From Alviniconcha marisindica (lineage: Eukaryota > Mollusca > Gastropoda > Provannidae): DNA of 64,000 nucleotides. A program made the translations under genes and the position numbers. The first letter of the stretch is position 1. Each line of letters starts with the position of its first letter. Location: positions 1-64,000 of the forward strand of contig JABMCL010001886.1 of NCBI GenBank assembly GCA_018857735.1. The letters are read 5' to 3'. This document shows, one piece after another, positions 35,291-47,867 of this stretch. The notes under the pieces were generated by a model that saw only the letters and a program-made list of their open reading frames with translations, had not been told where the DNA came from and ran no database searches.

Positions 35291-36959
35291 CTGTTAATGC
35301 TCTGCCAGCCGTGTTGATCATGTCAGGGAGGGCAGAGTGAAAAACATGGTTGTGGAATGAAACTGCCATTATACTGTGCACAAATGGTTGGATTCATGTA
35401 CGCTTCTGCCTGTCTCCAAAGCCAAAGGCACCAAATAACCTCTGCAAAACAAAAACAAAAACAACAACTTTGCACTAAGATTGCCGACTGAAGTGGAACT
35501 GTTCGGTGTGCTACGGAAACATTCAAAATCATTTGGTTCAAGTGGCGGCTGTGTAAAAGCAGCACTGACAACAACAAAAAAGTGTCATTTTCTAAGTAGT
35601 TCTGCAGGTGTTAATTAGTTTTGGGATTTTAACGTCATATGAACTGCACAAGGCCACCTCTGGATGAATCACGAATTCAAATTCTTTTATATCAGTTCAA
35701 AACACAAGTCAGAAGTCAAAAGCTGGATCACATTTCTCGAAACAGCAAATGCAACCAGTCAAAACAGTCAATAACATGCACACCTCAATATTTACACTAT
35801 ACACTGTGGATTCAGCAGGGGAGAGAAAAATCTTTAAAATGTCTTAGTGTTACCACTTACAGTGCACAATCTCACATACTTTGGGACCTGTTTATATTTG
35901 GTGGGCACTCAACATGGGAACTGGCATCAATCGGTTCTGATGATGAGCAGGTTGACATATTTTATTATGTGGGCCAACATGGGAAACTGTTAGCCAAAGC
36001 TAATGTAGTTAACATGTAGAAAGAGGGTTTTAGGGGGAACAAAATGAAGGTGAATGGGCTAGGATGGTAGGAATTAGATCAAGCAATAAATTCCTGACAG
36101 TCAGATAAGCATGAATGGTTATATGCTGACTAACAAAAGACTTTAAAAGATCAGCTCTGGATTCTCAACAGACAGACCTTAAGGTTCTGTGAGTACACTT
36201 GAACTTTGCTCTTGCTTCTAGCTATGATTAAGCCATGGAGTGTGACCGTGTTACATTCTGAATTTCTCTGACTGTTATAAACATCAACACGCACAGTTAC
36301 TGCAAAAGCAGCAGCAAGCAAATTCAAAATGGACAAGGGAGCACAATTAGACATTTCCAATGCATGCAATCAATAAGCAATCTGCCCTAACTCACAGGGC
36401 TGGAGCTAGTCTGGGAGAACTCCGCAGGGATTCCACCACTCCCGACCCATGAATAAAACATTTGCAATGCTGAGAGGGGAGTGCTGGCGACAAATCTTCC
36501 AAATGTTCCTGTGACACTGAAGTGCACTGTGACCATTCCGGTATAAGGCCTCATTTTTTGGCCCTCTGCATGTAGATCTAACGCAACGCTTATAATGCGT
36601 TTAGATTAGAAATCCCCATGTTCAGTTTAATGTGATGATCTGATACGCTGATTAATTCATTATGATTCTTATAATTTATATTATACATTACAGCATTGTT
36701 TTGTTATTATGAGTACTATGCTACAGATCTCTCACAACTTGGTCTTTGCTTCACTTTTGCGACATCAGAATTGTATAGTATGTTGACTGATCTTGTATGG
36801 AAGTAAACTCCTTCATCTGAAGACTGACAGTGTGTTTAAAACATTTGCTGGTCAGGCTGACTCCCATCAAATGACATCACATACTGTGTCTGTGCGGTGA
36901 AATTATTATCAGCAATTCTTGTGATGTTCTATAAACAGCACAAAGGGTTATATTAGTTA

Positions 36960-37080
36960 TGGACACGGCTATTCGCAGTGCGGCTGTGCGAATAGTGTCC
37001 CACGGATTCTTATTGGCACAGTGGCTCTGCGAATAGTGGTCAGTGGTTTCCTTATTCGCACAACTGTGAAAATAGTCACC
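36960..37080. repeat. Cluster of TGCGAATA / TATTCGCA palindromic motifs
   Basis: Includes ctattcgca-gtgcggc-tgtgcgaatag (36969-36995), ctgcgaatag and ttattcgcaca. Matching motifs recur at 37757-37808 (gctgtgcgaataa, ggtgcgaata), so the 37190-37560 LINE end lies between two halves. Confidence 0.7.
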
Positions 37081-37189
37081 CACTGTGCCATATTTTTTAC
37101 TGGTTGCTGCTGTTCATAGTTTATTAGGGGTTGTGAAGTATAGTATAGAATTCATATTGCAATTAACATACAATCTGGGCACATTGCAG

Positions 37190-37435
37190 TTTTCTTGCGT
37201 CTGGCACTCTGCCATCCTCTCTTGTTCATAGCACTTTCTGCCAGTAGGAATTTTGCAGTCTTCAGCCCCCCACGTGAAATGTGGGCTTTGATGCTTCCCA
37301 AGTGTTTTAGTTGTTTCACAATCGTTTCAAGTGAGTAAGTGAGTGGGAGCAAGTGATTGGGGGAGCAGGGAGTGGGAGAGATTTGCAGGGGTGGGGGGGG
37401 GGGGAGGGGGGGGGGGGGGGGGGGGGGGGGGGAAT
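37190..37435 (+). mobile_element. 3' end of the L2/CR1-like LINE family, second copy
   Basis: Shares ttctgccagtagga, cagtcttcagcccccc, and gtgttttagttgt-tcac-atcgtt with the 3' region of the element at 44040-46290. It is followed by a poly-G run (37391-37432). Confidence 0.85.
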
Positions 37436-37823
37436 TTATGTGTGTGTCCTAGTTTTATATATGTGTGTATTTAAACTTCTGTTTGTACATGGGTTGTCCC
37501 TCTACTACTCTTTCATTGGCACCGTTTACATTGCAGCTGGCCACTGTGCAAACTGAATGCTAGCTGCCTTAGAAAAGGCTTCTTTACACTTCGTAAATTC
37601 GCTCCAGCTGTCAAAGGTCTGCCCTACCTCCATCTTACAACCGGTTCATAGTTTGAAAAGGCAGCAAGGGATCAACTGATATAAATCAGGTACTTTGATT
37701 GGTTGTCTGCCGCTCTGCAAAGAAGCCAATGAGTGATGACAGTACACAGAGCAGCTGTGCGAATAAGGAGCATCAGACAAATTATTTGCACAGCAGTGGT
37801 GCGAATACCCACTCCTATTATTT

Positions 37824-37828
<5 letters not shown>

Positions 37829-37864
<36 letters not shown>
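37829..37864. repeat. (CA)n microsatellite
   Basis: About 36 bp of CA. Confidence 0.96.
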
Positions 37865-37867
<3 letters not shown>

Positions 37868-38236
37868 CCTCTGAAAAAGATAAAAGAAAACAGTTCAGTC
37901 ATTCTACACATGGACCAAGCCACCAACACTTTTAAAGTGTATTCTCCACTCAAATGTATGACAGGGATAACAGAGATGTGACTGCCATAAAAGCACAAGC
38001 ACATTTGAATATTCCAGCTGAGTAGGCTTCACAGGCCAAGTAAACAGCCACTCAACTGGAAAGCAGATTGACCTTTAGTCGCAATTTCAAGAAAAAAGCA
38101 AAGCAAATGCTTGGGTGATTTACATCCCCCCTAACTGCCACAGAAACACATAAGTTTTTCTTGTTTCGTCCTGTGGTCTTGAAAGTGATTCAACAGGCAC
38201 CAAACCTAGCATGAATATATGTATCAACATGCACTT

Positions 38237-38450
38237 TTAACCCCTTCACTGCCACGATATCATTTAAAAACGACCAATAAAAGTGCAAAATTTAAAACCC
38301 TTCAGTCTTTTTTCGGCTTTTTCACACTGGCATGTAAATGCACAGCATTGAAAGTAGATGTGCTATACGACTGGAAAATATACTGTTTGCAAGCACGCCC
38401 ATGCATGTTCAGCCTGGAAATTTTACAGGCTGAGGCAGTGAAGGGGTTAA
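38237..38450. mobile_element. 214-bp MITE with TTAA ends, piggyBac-type
   Basis: Begins TTAACCCCTTCACTGCC at 38237 and ends GGCAGTGAAGGGGTTAA at 38450: perfect 13-bp inverted repeats with TTAA on both sides. TTAA target sites and CCC/GGG ends are the signature of piggyBac transposons. Too short to encode anything. Confidence 0.85.
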
Positions 38451-38528
38451 AGATCTCAATTAACCTTTTGAGAAAAAGCTAATGTTAAGGCTCTTGATAA
38501 GACAGGAAATGCAACAGTTTTTATCTCA

Positions 38529-38612
38529 ATTAAACTAAAGAAACACTTAAGTTACCTACAGCAATTGCCCATTAAACTAAAGAAACACTTAAGTTACCTA
38601 CAGCAATTATTC
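38529..38612. repeat. 42-bp tandem duplication
   Basis: Two copies of attaaactaaagaaacactt followed by aagttacctacagcaatt, nearly identical and so recent. Confidence 0.95.
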
Positions 38613-38866
38613 AAGCATTCATGGTCATGTCCACATTATAACAGAAACTTACAAAAACAACCATACAAAGTATACTCAACTGGATAACAGCTTGTCAAAA
38701 AACATGGCACTCACAACAAAACAAGAAATGTATATGTAGCAGTAATAGTAAGGTAAAAGAAGTATGAAGGTTCATTATTAACACTATCAGCAGTAACATT
38801 TCAACAAAAGCTGCAACCACCGCCAACACCAAAAAGAAGAAAGACAAACAGGCACACTGAGTACAT

Positions 38867-38868
<2 letters not shown>

Positions 38869-38927
<59 letters not shown>
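38869..38927. repeat. (CA)n microsatellite
   Basis: About 58 bp of CA. Confidence 0.97.
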
Positions 38928-38930
<3 letters not shown>

Positions 38931-40069
38931 CAGTAACACACTCTCTCATCGCAGAGGCAGCTGTATGTGCTGTATGAGGCAACAGCCTCCAAGACCAGAT
39001 CGAAGAGAACCAGAACACACAACTATTGCCATGGGAGCTGACCCAAACCTGTATTGATTCCGGCACGCAGGCTCTGAAAATACAATTTCCTGACCTCCTA
39101 TTGGCTCTCATGCACTACGCAGGAGACAAGGCAGTTCATCAGCAGCTGAGTACACATGGGATTCCTTTGGGGAGTCTCAATAATTAAGCGATCATTAACA
39201 ACGCTATAATGTGAAGTGTACAACTCTCCTGCATGGTTCATCTAACAAAAATAATCCATCAAAGAAGTTGTCCTCAAACCAGCTGGCCCAGTAAAACAGA
39301 GAGTTCACTATGAGTTTGGATCAACTGTTGATGCCTTGTGACCAGTTCTGTGCTTTTGATCAATCAGTGTATTTACTTGCTAATTAACTTTGCTATATGT
39401 TTGTTTAAACTGCTTGTTGCATATTTGTATGCCAAATGAAGGAACCCACTCAAGATAAAGTGGCTGGGACCACAACAGATCCTGAACAGAAATGTCTTTT
39501 AAAACAATGAAGTTACCAGAGTTTGACTAGTCTCTCTGGAGTCTTGCATTGTGAAAACATGTTTTGTCACCATGCACAGCAAATACCCTCCACTGAGTGC
39601 CTAGATCATGTAAGTCATTGTTATGGTCAGCATATTACATACATACATGCCCATTTTGTTTGCACTAAGTCTGAATAATAGTAATAGTGCGTCCACACAC
39701 CTAGTTTGGTTCCAAACATATATCAGAGGTACAGAAACTATAGGATTAACAAATTATATTTGATGAAGTTTTGAACCATCACTGCAAACATCCTCTCAAG
39801 AGTTCAAACACAGCAATCCATTCTTTTCACAAGCCACTCCAGTTTATGATGATGTAGCATCAAAGTAAGTTTGGTTGCAAAAGGATCAGTGGCTCAGAAG
39901 ATAGTCGAAATAATAATATTTTCATATATGAGCCCTCATCGTGACCTTGATCTTGAAGACAGCAAAACAATTGTTTTTTGCAAAACACTCTGGCTCATGA
40001 CAAGTCATCATCATATTAGATTCTATTTATTTTGCTGAAGCTGAAGGGTTCAGCAACTGGTACAGGGAT

Positions 40070-40648
40070 AATTCCCTTGACTTGAATGTAAAAAAACAAA
40101 GAAATGCTGACTGATTTTAGAAAAGCTCCAACTGTCACTCCAGATCTATTTATTGGTGGTGTGAAAGTTGAAAGAGTGACTGAGTACAAATATTTAGGAA
40201 CAGTCTTAGACAACAAGCTGAATTTTAACAAAAACATTGACTCTATTCACAAAAGATGTCAGCCAAGAATATTTTGCCTTCAAAGGCTAAGATCTCTTAA
40301 TGTCAGCGCTGCTGTTTTAAGCACTTTCTACCAGAGTTGCACTGAAACCATTTTAACATTTTCGTTCCTGTGCTGGTTTAGAGGCTTGAATGTGAAAAGC
40401 AGAAATGTCCTGAATAAAGAGGTGAAAGTGTGTGGCAAGGTTGTGGGTGAAAGACAAGAACAATTAAGTCGGTTGTATGAATGTGATGTGGTACATAAGG
40501 CTAGGGTGATTGCAGATGACAACAGCCATGTCCTTGCTAAACATTATGAACTTCTTCCATCTGGTAGATGATTTCATGTACCTAAATCTAATACAGTCTT
40601 CTGCAGTCAATAGCATTTCTCAACAGATAAATTTGTTCAAACGTCAGA

Positions 40649-40709
<61 letters not shown>

Positions 40710-40716
40710 ATACATT

Positions 40717-40748
<32 letters not shown>

Positions 40749-40920
40749 GTGTATGTGTGTGTAAATTATGAAAATTAATAGTTTGTTTATTATGTAACTT
40801 TTATATTTTCAATAACTGTTCTTTTAGTTTTAAAATATACAATATGTGTTGTTATGTATTGTTCAGCCACATTTTAATTTCTTTTATGAAATAATAAAGT
40901 AATCTTGAATCTTGAATCCC
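40070..40920 (+). mobile_element. 3' end of a Rex1/Babar-like non-LTR retrotransposon
   Basis: The ORF at 40104-40571 reads MLTDFRKAP, VTEYKYLGTVLDNKLNF, FYQSC, LCWF and ends HVLAKHYELLPSGR. This is the region after the RT catalytic core in Rex1-like elements, where YLG is a standard RT motif. The 5' part is missing and the frame stops before the usual end. The 3' tail is aataaagtaatcttgaatcttgaatc, a TTGAATC repeat. Confidence 0.88.
40652..40750. repeat. (GT)n-(TA)n-(GT)n tract
   Basis: About 56 bp of GT, a short TA run and more GT, in the 3' part of the LINE end. Confidence 0.95.
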
Positions 40921-42106
40921 GAGTTATGTTTGGTTCCAAAATATTAATAGTTCAAAAGGTACCATCCAGACAGTTTCCGTGAAGTTTTGAACCATCACTG
41001 TGATTCTGAATTTCAACAAAGCAGCAATCTTTTCACATCAAAAGTTTATAAGTTACAATAGAAACAGTCATATGTTGATCATAATTATACGCCCCAACTG
41101 TGACCTTGACCTTGAGGAGAGCAACCCATTTTTTAATCTATAAAGACACTCCGGCATATGTTGATGTATTACCATACCAAGTTTGGCTGCAAAAAGATTC
41201 CAGACTTCAGAAGATATTATCCGGACCAACCCTAACTGAAATTTTGAATGTTCACTGTCACACTGACCTTGAAAAGAACTGACCTTGAACACAGCAATCC
41301 AATATTTTCGCTGGACATTTTGGTGGGTGGAGAGAGGGAATTATATAAATGATGGCACTCTATCATGACATAAACACACATTATATATTACACATTCATA
41401 AGTCAAGTTTGTAAGAAATAAACAAACAAACAGACTGCTGGTGAAAAGAACAAGTAGAAAAGAACAAGGCTGATGTATTCACCAAAAGAAGACAGGACAC
41501 GGATGTCTTCTGATGAGTATGTTTACCTTCTTCTTTACTGCAAGTTTGTAATAGTTATGACTTACACACTGACAACAATAACTACAATCTTAGAAAATGT
41601 CAGGTCATCACCATCTGTGCAAAATAACTTTAGGGTTGGTTCAAGGAATCCAAATGTGGAAAGCTAACATTTGCAGATTTACAGCCAAAGTGATCAAAAC
41701 ACAAAAAGAGTGTTACTGTTCAATATACAATACAAAAATTGGCTATTTCTCAGTGAAAACACCTTCTTCACGCAACAGACAAAATACACTAATAAACAGA
41801 GATAGAAATAAAACTGAGGGGAGAATACCAAAGTTGTCACATGTCAAAAGAAGTTACTCATGAAAGCATCATTATGTCAACAAAACTAACAAATGGTGAT
41901 AAAAATGAAATTTGACCTATTTAGCTTTCAGTTGGTGGAAATTTGGGTGAGAATGCCAAAGTGAGTTATTCAAGAAAGCATTATGTCAACAAAACTGACC
42001 AAAGCAACCACAGACGATGCTGAGCATTGGACTGAGAAGCATACATTTAATCATAGCAATAGGTATTACTATCAACTGGTTATTTAACCCATCAGTACAG
42101 CCAAAC

Positions 42107-42185
42107 ACACACACACACACACACACCACCACCACCACCACCACCACCACCACCAACACCACCACCACCACCACCACCAACAACA
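42107..42185. repeat. (CA)n-(CAC)n compound microsatellite
   Basis: About 20 bp of CA followed by about 55 bp of CAC with one AAC interruption, then CAA-rich sequence. Confidence 0.96.
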
Positions 42186-42572
42186 ACAACAAAAAACAAA
42201 ACAACAACACCAAACCAACCAACCAAACAAAAAACAATAACAACAGAAACAACAACAACAAAGAAAGGGAGGCAGTACAACAATTTATCACAGCCCCAAG
42301 CTTCAAGTCTGGACCATGATGTAGACTGAGCTGGCTGCACACTGTGAAAGAACAACTTCAATCAATACAGCTGTGCCACTGGCTGCTGCCAGCTCAGAAA
42401 CATTGTTACTAGCAGCAGTCTGAGCCAAATGAAGCTTCTCAAACTCAGACTGCCACTGGAATAGAAACACTGTTCCTACATTATATACACTACTACTACT
42501 ATTGGTACAGTGAATACTAGAAGAAAGGAAGATCCCAAACTGCTGCCTTCTGTTATTATCTTCCCTAAACAG

Positions 42573-42573
<1 letters not shown>

Positions 42574-42659
<86 letters not shown>
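42574..42659. repeat. (GT)n microsatellite
   Basis: About 86 bp of GT. Confidence 0.98.
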
Positions 42660-42664
<5 letters not shown>

Positions 42665-43779
42665 TCAACTGGATAAGGATGTGCATCAGCTCTCATGCAG
42701 ATGATAAAATAATTGACAAAAGGATGAAACTGTCTGCAAGTGGTCCAAGATGCAACATGCCCTGAACCCTTTGCCACCCGCCAGTGCTGATTAATGTAAT
42801 AATGATGTATGACAGCTGCTCCCTCACACATGCACTTATTCAACCAGCTGCCAGTGCCATGACCAGCCCAAGCTCTTTTTCTTTCTCATTTTAGTGAAAC
42901 AGTCACTGGATTCTAATATCCTGTCAATGCCACAGGGTCACCTCAGGATGTCACATGCAAATAGACAACTTACTCTGTGAACAATAACAATATTGCGATT
43001 AATATGGATTATGGTGCTAATAATTATATTTATATGATGATTGCTGTGATTGTAGGCTGATGGTATTAATATTGTGATTTAAATGGATTGTGATGGTATT
43101 GTTAAAAACGGATAGTTAGGTGTGTGTGTGTGTATCACTGTGTGCTTGATAATGATATAGGTGGGTGATGTGGTATCTTTAATGTGGGTGTAGGTATGAT
43201 TGTGTTTGTGGGGTGTGGAAGTTGTTTTGGCTTTGAATGTAAAGGCAGTGGAGGGTAGTAATATGAGTAATGTCCTATGCACTCAATCAATCTCAGGTGC
43301 AGTGTTTTATGATGTTTTACTTATTACTATGTTTTACTCCATTTTACCTGTATACTACTTGTCCTTTTTAGTGTGGAATTCAAGTGACCCAAAAGAAAAA
43401 AATTCATTTTATGCATTTATTATGAAAAATAAAGTTCTTTTGTATTGTACTCAAGTCAAATCCATAAAATCAGCATAATCACAAATATAAAACATGTATT
43501 ATAACAGAATACACAAACAGCCGAAAATGTTTTTTTTGAAGAGGTTAATAGTATATTACTTAGTACACTGCCCTTGCTAACAAGAAAGAAAGAAACAGAG
43601 AAGAAAAAAAAAGCATATTTAAATCTAAGAGTAAGGCATGCTGGTATCACTGAACCCTTCTCATCAATATTACATTACCAGATTAAAGAAAATGTAAAAA
43701 ATAAAAAATAAAAAATGAAGAACAGAAAGAATGATACAATTTTTTTTCTTTTTTCTTTTTCTTTTTTCTTTAAAAGCAT

Positions 43780-43990
43780 AATGGCAAACACCAGTGCCAA
43801 ATGGCAGCAAGTTGCACATACCTTCTATCATAATCTCCTAGCTGCTCAACAAGAGCCAAAGCCAATCTCTTGGCAACAAATACTAGAGAATTTTCTGGAG
43901 AAAAAAAGTCTGGAGAATGGGCCATTAGCAGAAAACTCACAATAACAAAAGAGCAACAGGACTAAGTAGAACAACTGAGGAGAAGAAACA
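43780..43990. repeat. Dispersed repeat, copy 2
   Basis: Second copy of the repeat at 23519-23740. Confidence 0.8.
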
Positions 43991-44039
43991 AAAAAATAAA
44001 AAATAAAAGTGGAGTATCAGAATAACTGTACTTAATATT

Positions 44040-46290
44040 CACTACAGGAAGATTTCAACCAAAGACCACACCACTCCTGTCTGACGTACCACGTTCTGCA
44101 CTGCCAGACAGATTTTGCATGTTTTTCTGTAAAAAAAATCCAGAACATTCGACAAGACCTTGATGCTCACCCTTCTGAAGCAGCAACATTCTCTCCCTGT
44201 GGTGGTCCTAAACTCTGTCTTTTCAAGCCTGTCACAGAAGAGGAGATTTGTAAACTCACTGTTGAATCGCCTACCAAAACCTGCATGTTAGACCCCATCC
44301 CTACTTCTCTCACTAAAGAATGCCTTTCCGATCTGCTGCCTCTTATCACAAGAACTGTAAACAGCTCTCTCTGTTCTGGAGCTGTCCCACCTCAGTCCAA
44401 GCAGGCCATAGTAACCCCTCTGTTAAAGAAACCTGGACTGGATCTGAATGACTTGAAGAATTTTCGACCTGCGTCAAATCTGCCCTTCATCTCCAAAATC
44501 CTAGAAAAGGTAGTTTTAACACAACTGCAGAAACATCTATCAGAAAACGATCTGCTTGAAATAAAGCAGTCTGTATACAGAAAGAACCACAGTACAGAGA
44601 CAGCTCTACATAGCGTTGTTGATGGTCTTCTTAGAAATGCCGATGACAGATTGGTATCTTTGCTAGACCTCAGTGCGGCATTTGACACACTGGACCATCC
44701 TATATTGTTACAGAGGCCACATTTGGCATTTCTGGCACTGTGCTTCACTGGTTTGCATCCTACTTAGAGGGCTGTGAACAGTCTGTGATGGTTGACAACG
44801 TCTCGTCCTCTCCCAGCCCCCTTTAGTTCAGGGTTCTGCAAGGTTCAGTCCATGGGCCACTCCTGTTCACATTGTACTCTCAGCCCCTCTCTGACTTGAT
44901 ATGTCGCCATGAGTGTGATCATCACAAATATGCTGATGATACCCAGTTGTCAAAGGGGGCTCTTCCGGACCAATTTCAGTCTCTTCTCTGTGATATCCAG
45001 ACCTGCACTGAAAGTCTTGTAGACTGGATGTACAGCAACAAACTCAAACTAAATGCAGAAAAGACCAAAGTTCTTCCCGTCACATCTACCTCCCGCCTTA
45101 GTTTGGTTGGCAGAGATAGTGCAGACATAAGTGGTAAGCGCATACCATTCAAATCTTCAGTTAGGAACCTAGGAGTTCATCTCAATCACACACTGTCTAT
45201 GCAACAACACATTAGCAGTGTATGCCATGCAGCATACCTAGAACTTAGACGAATAGCTTCAATCCGACCATACTTGACTCAGAATGCAACTGCCCAACTC
45301 GTTTCATCTACCATAACATCCCGGCTTGACTACTGCAATTCCATCCTTGCAGGATTACCATTGAAGCAGATTTCACGCTTACAGAGAGTTCAAAACAATG
45401 CTGCAAAACTTTTCTTAGAAAGTCCAAATACGATCATGTGACACCATTCCTGCAAGAACTGCATTGACTTCCAATTAAATTCCAACCACAGTACAAAATA
45501 GCCACTTGTGTCTACTGCTTTTTCAACGGCTCTCTACCAGGTTGTCTTTCTCAGACTCTATATATGCATATGAACCAACACGAAACCTTCATTCATCGTG
45601 TGAGAAGCTCCTCAAAGTCCCAAAGCATAACACCAAAATGTTCGGGAAGCATTCCTTCAGCTTTCTTGCACCTTCTGTCTGGAACTCTCTGCCATCTGAT
45701 CTCAGAAATTCTTCTACCCTTCCGCTGTTTAAATCCAGACTCAAAACTCACTTGTTCATGACAGCTTTCTGCCAGTAGGATTTCTGCAGTCTTCGGCCCC
45801 CCCCCCCCCCTTCCCCCAACGTGAATGTGCTTCCCGAGTGTTTTAGTTGTCTCACGATCGTTAAGAGAGAGAGTGAGAGTGAGAGAGAGTGCAGGGAGTG
45901 GGAGAGATGGTGTGCTTATGGGGGGGGGGGGGGGGGGGAGTATGTGTGCATGTGAGAGCAAGAGAGAGGGAGAGAGAGAGAGAGTCAGAAAGGGAGGTAT
46001 GTGTGTGTGTGTGTGTACATATTTTAGCGTAGTAATAATAATAATTACCTAGTACACTGCTTTATAATTATGTACCTGTTTTAAATTATTGTAATGTGTC
46101 TATGTTTTATAACAGTTATTTTATGTGCCGTTTTACAAATACTTGCCATTGCTTGTATATGATATGTTAGCAAATGTAAATGGTATATATTATGTACATG
46201 TATGTGAACAAGCACTTTAAGCTCTCTCAGTGGGGAATAGCGTTATAGACAATTTATGTATTATTATTTATTATTAACTAAATTTTAAAC
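44040..46290 (+). mobile_element. L2/CR1-like non-LTR retrotransposon, 5'-truncated and frameshifted
   Basis: Plus-strand pieces: LDPIPTSLTKE, PLLKKPGLDLNDLKNFRP, KILEKVV, DLSAAFDTLDH, then after a break [12 protein letters not shown], the catalytic YADDTQL at about 44935, [14 protein letters not shown], and [14 protein letters not shown] near 45340, followed by a frame change and SVWNSLPSDLR near 45690. This order matches the RT and C-terminal region of L2/CR1 elements. Stops at about 44765, 44825 and 45440 make it non-functional. The 3' UTR has poly-C and poly-G runs and ends in TATTATTATTTATTATTA near 46275. Confidence 0.93.
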
Positions 46291-47156
46291 TATAGTCTGT
46301 GATTTATTTATCTGTTTTTTATTTCAAAGACCTGTACTTGGATGCAATGTTTTGGAGTTTACTAATGTAAACACCACTTCTTATACTTGAGGAGGAATGA
46401 AAGAGTAAAAAATGCAGTTGAATGAACTGGGAAGGCAGGAATTAGAAATCCTGACTGAATTCCTAGCAGTGGTCAATGCATACAACTTACAATTTGCAAA
46501 ATACATCTGACCTATTCCAGTTTCAAGGGCTTGACTGTTTTCAAGACAATCACTTTAACCAGTCAGATACATGACAATCTATATCACTATTAGTACTACC
46601 ACTTGAGCTCTACTAGCAAACACCCTGCTCCCTTCCACACCTAGAACACACACACACACACACTACCTCTCTCTGTATGCTACATTTATTTTTCATTTGC
46701 TAAAATATTGATGCTTTTTTGTTTGTTTTGAGATTTGGTCAACAAAATAACAGCCAGTACATCTGGCCAACTGCTGATTTTATATATATATATATATATA
46801 TCATGCCAAAAATCATGGAACTGCCAATTTTGTGTAATACTAATAGGCAACGGCTTTGCTGATTCCACGTAATTGGCAAACGACTGCCGATTCCGCGAAA
46901 TTGCCAAATATGCATAAGATTAAGAGCTTCCAAAACCTGCCTATTTCATGGAATCAGCAGCTAATTCCACGGAATCAGTAGCTGATTACACGAAATCAGC
47001 AAATTTGCCCATTACGCGGAATCGGCAGGTTTGAAAAGTTTAGTGTGTGTGTGTGTGTGTGTGTGCGTGGGTGGTGGGGTGGTGGGTGGTGGTGGTGGTG
47101 GTGGTGGTGGTATGCATTTTTATTTAAGCTTTAAAAAAAATAATTATGCGCTTTGT

Positions 47157-47157
<1 letters not shown>

Positions 47158-47192
<35 letters not shown>
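47158..47192. repeat. (GA)n microsatellite
   Basis: About 35 bp of GA just upstream of transposase exon 1. A GT/GGT tract lies at 47041-47110. Confidence 0.96.
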
Positions 47193-47197
<5 letters not shown>

Positions 47198-47746
47198 GAG
47201 CGGCTTGTCAGGAAACAATGTACGTAGGACAGGACTGTCCAGCGTGATGAGAACTCAAAAAGATGTACCTGTACTCACGAAACATTATTGGCTTGACAAA
47301 GTCATTTCATATGAGTGCTCGCTGATAGCCAAGATGGACAGCATACACAGAAGACGTTTTACAGAGAAAGTGGAGAATTTACTGATTACTGATAAATGGT
47401 GGATGTGCTCTCTGGCACTGCTGATATATTAGGACCGGAATTTTTACTACATCAAGGAAAGGTTTTTGCTTCTACAAGTTGCAGGACTCAAGAAAGTCAT
47501 AAAAGTAAGTCCCTCTCTCTCTCTGTTTAATTTTTGTTTTGTTAGAAAACGAATCTCAGTAAATATTTCGAAATGGTTTTGGTAGTTAGCATTTTCCATG
47601 TCTTTTCATTTCTATTCATTATAATCAGTAACTCTTTTCTATAGTTAAGTCAATTATAACATAATTAAATGATATCCATGCGTGCATGCATGTGCAGTTG
47701 TGTGCGTGCGTGTGTTACATTTTCATGAAAGAGAGAGAGAGAAAGT

Positions 47747-47799
47747 AAGGAAGTTGGTGTTTTATGCCCAGTCAACCAGTACAGTTATATCAGGGTGAT

Positions 47800-47801
<2 letters not shown>
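47747..47801 (-). mobile_element. Retroelement 3' end inside the transposase intron
   Basis: On the minus strand it reads gggcataaaacaccaacttc then cttac, like the gacgtaaaacaccaacttac tail at 63850-63876. A (GA)n tract (47802-47864) flanks it. Confidence 0.5.

Positions 47802-47864
<63 letters not shown>
47802..47864. repeat. (GA)n microsatellite
   Basis: About 63 bp of GA. Confidence 0.97.

Positions 47865-47867
<3 letters not shown>

Larger units (their letters stand above)
39750..41320 (+). repeat. Second block of TGACCTTGA-bearing repeat units
   Basis: Same units as at 6370-7110 (gatgtagcatcaaagtaagtttggttgc; gaccttga-agacagcaa). TGACCTTGA at 39942, 41101, 41107, 41264 and 41280. The Rex1-like LINE end at about 40070-40920 is inserted in it. 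Confidence 0.75.
41330..43770. other. Unassigned intronic sequence with microsatellites
   Basis: Holds (CA)n-(CAC)n at 42107-42185 and (GT)n at 42574-42659. No gene or mobile-element protein recognised. Confidence 0.5.

Noticed and set aside
35639..36019. 126-residue ORF as a possible gene
   Set aside because: No recognised domain, and composition is similar to neighbouring non-coding sequence. It could be a decayed transposon protein but I cannot support that.
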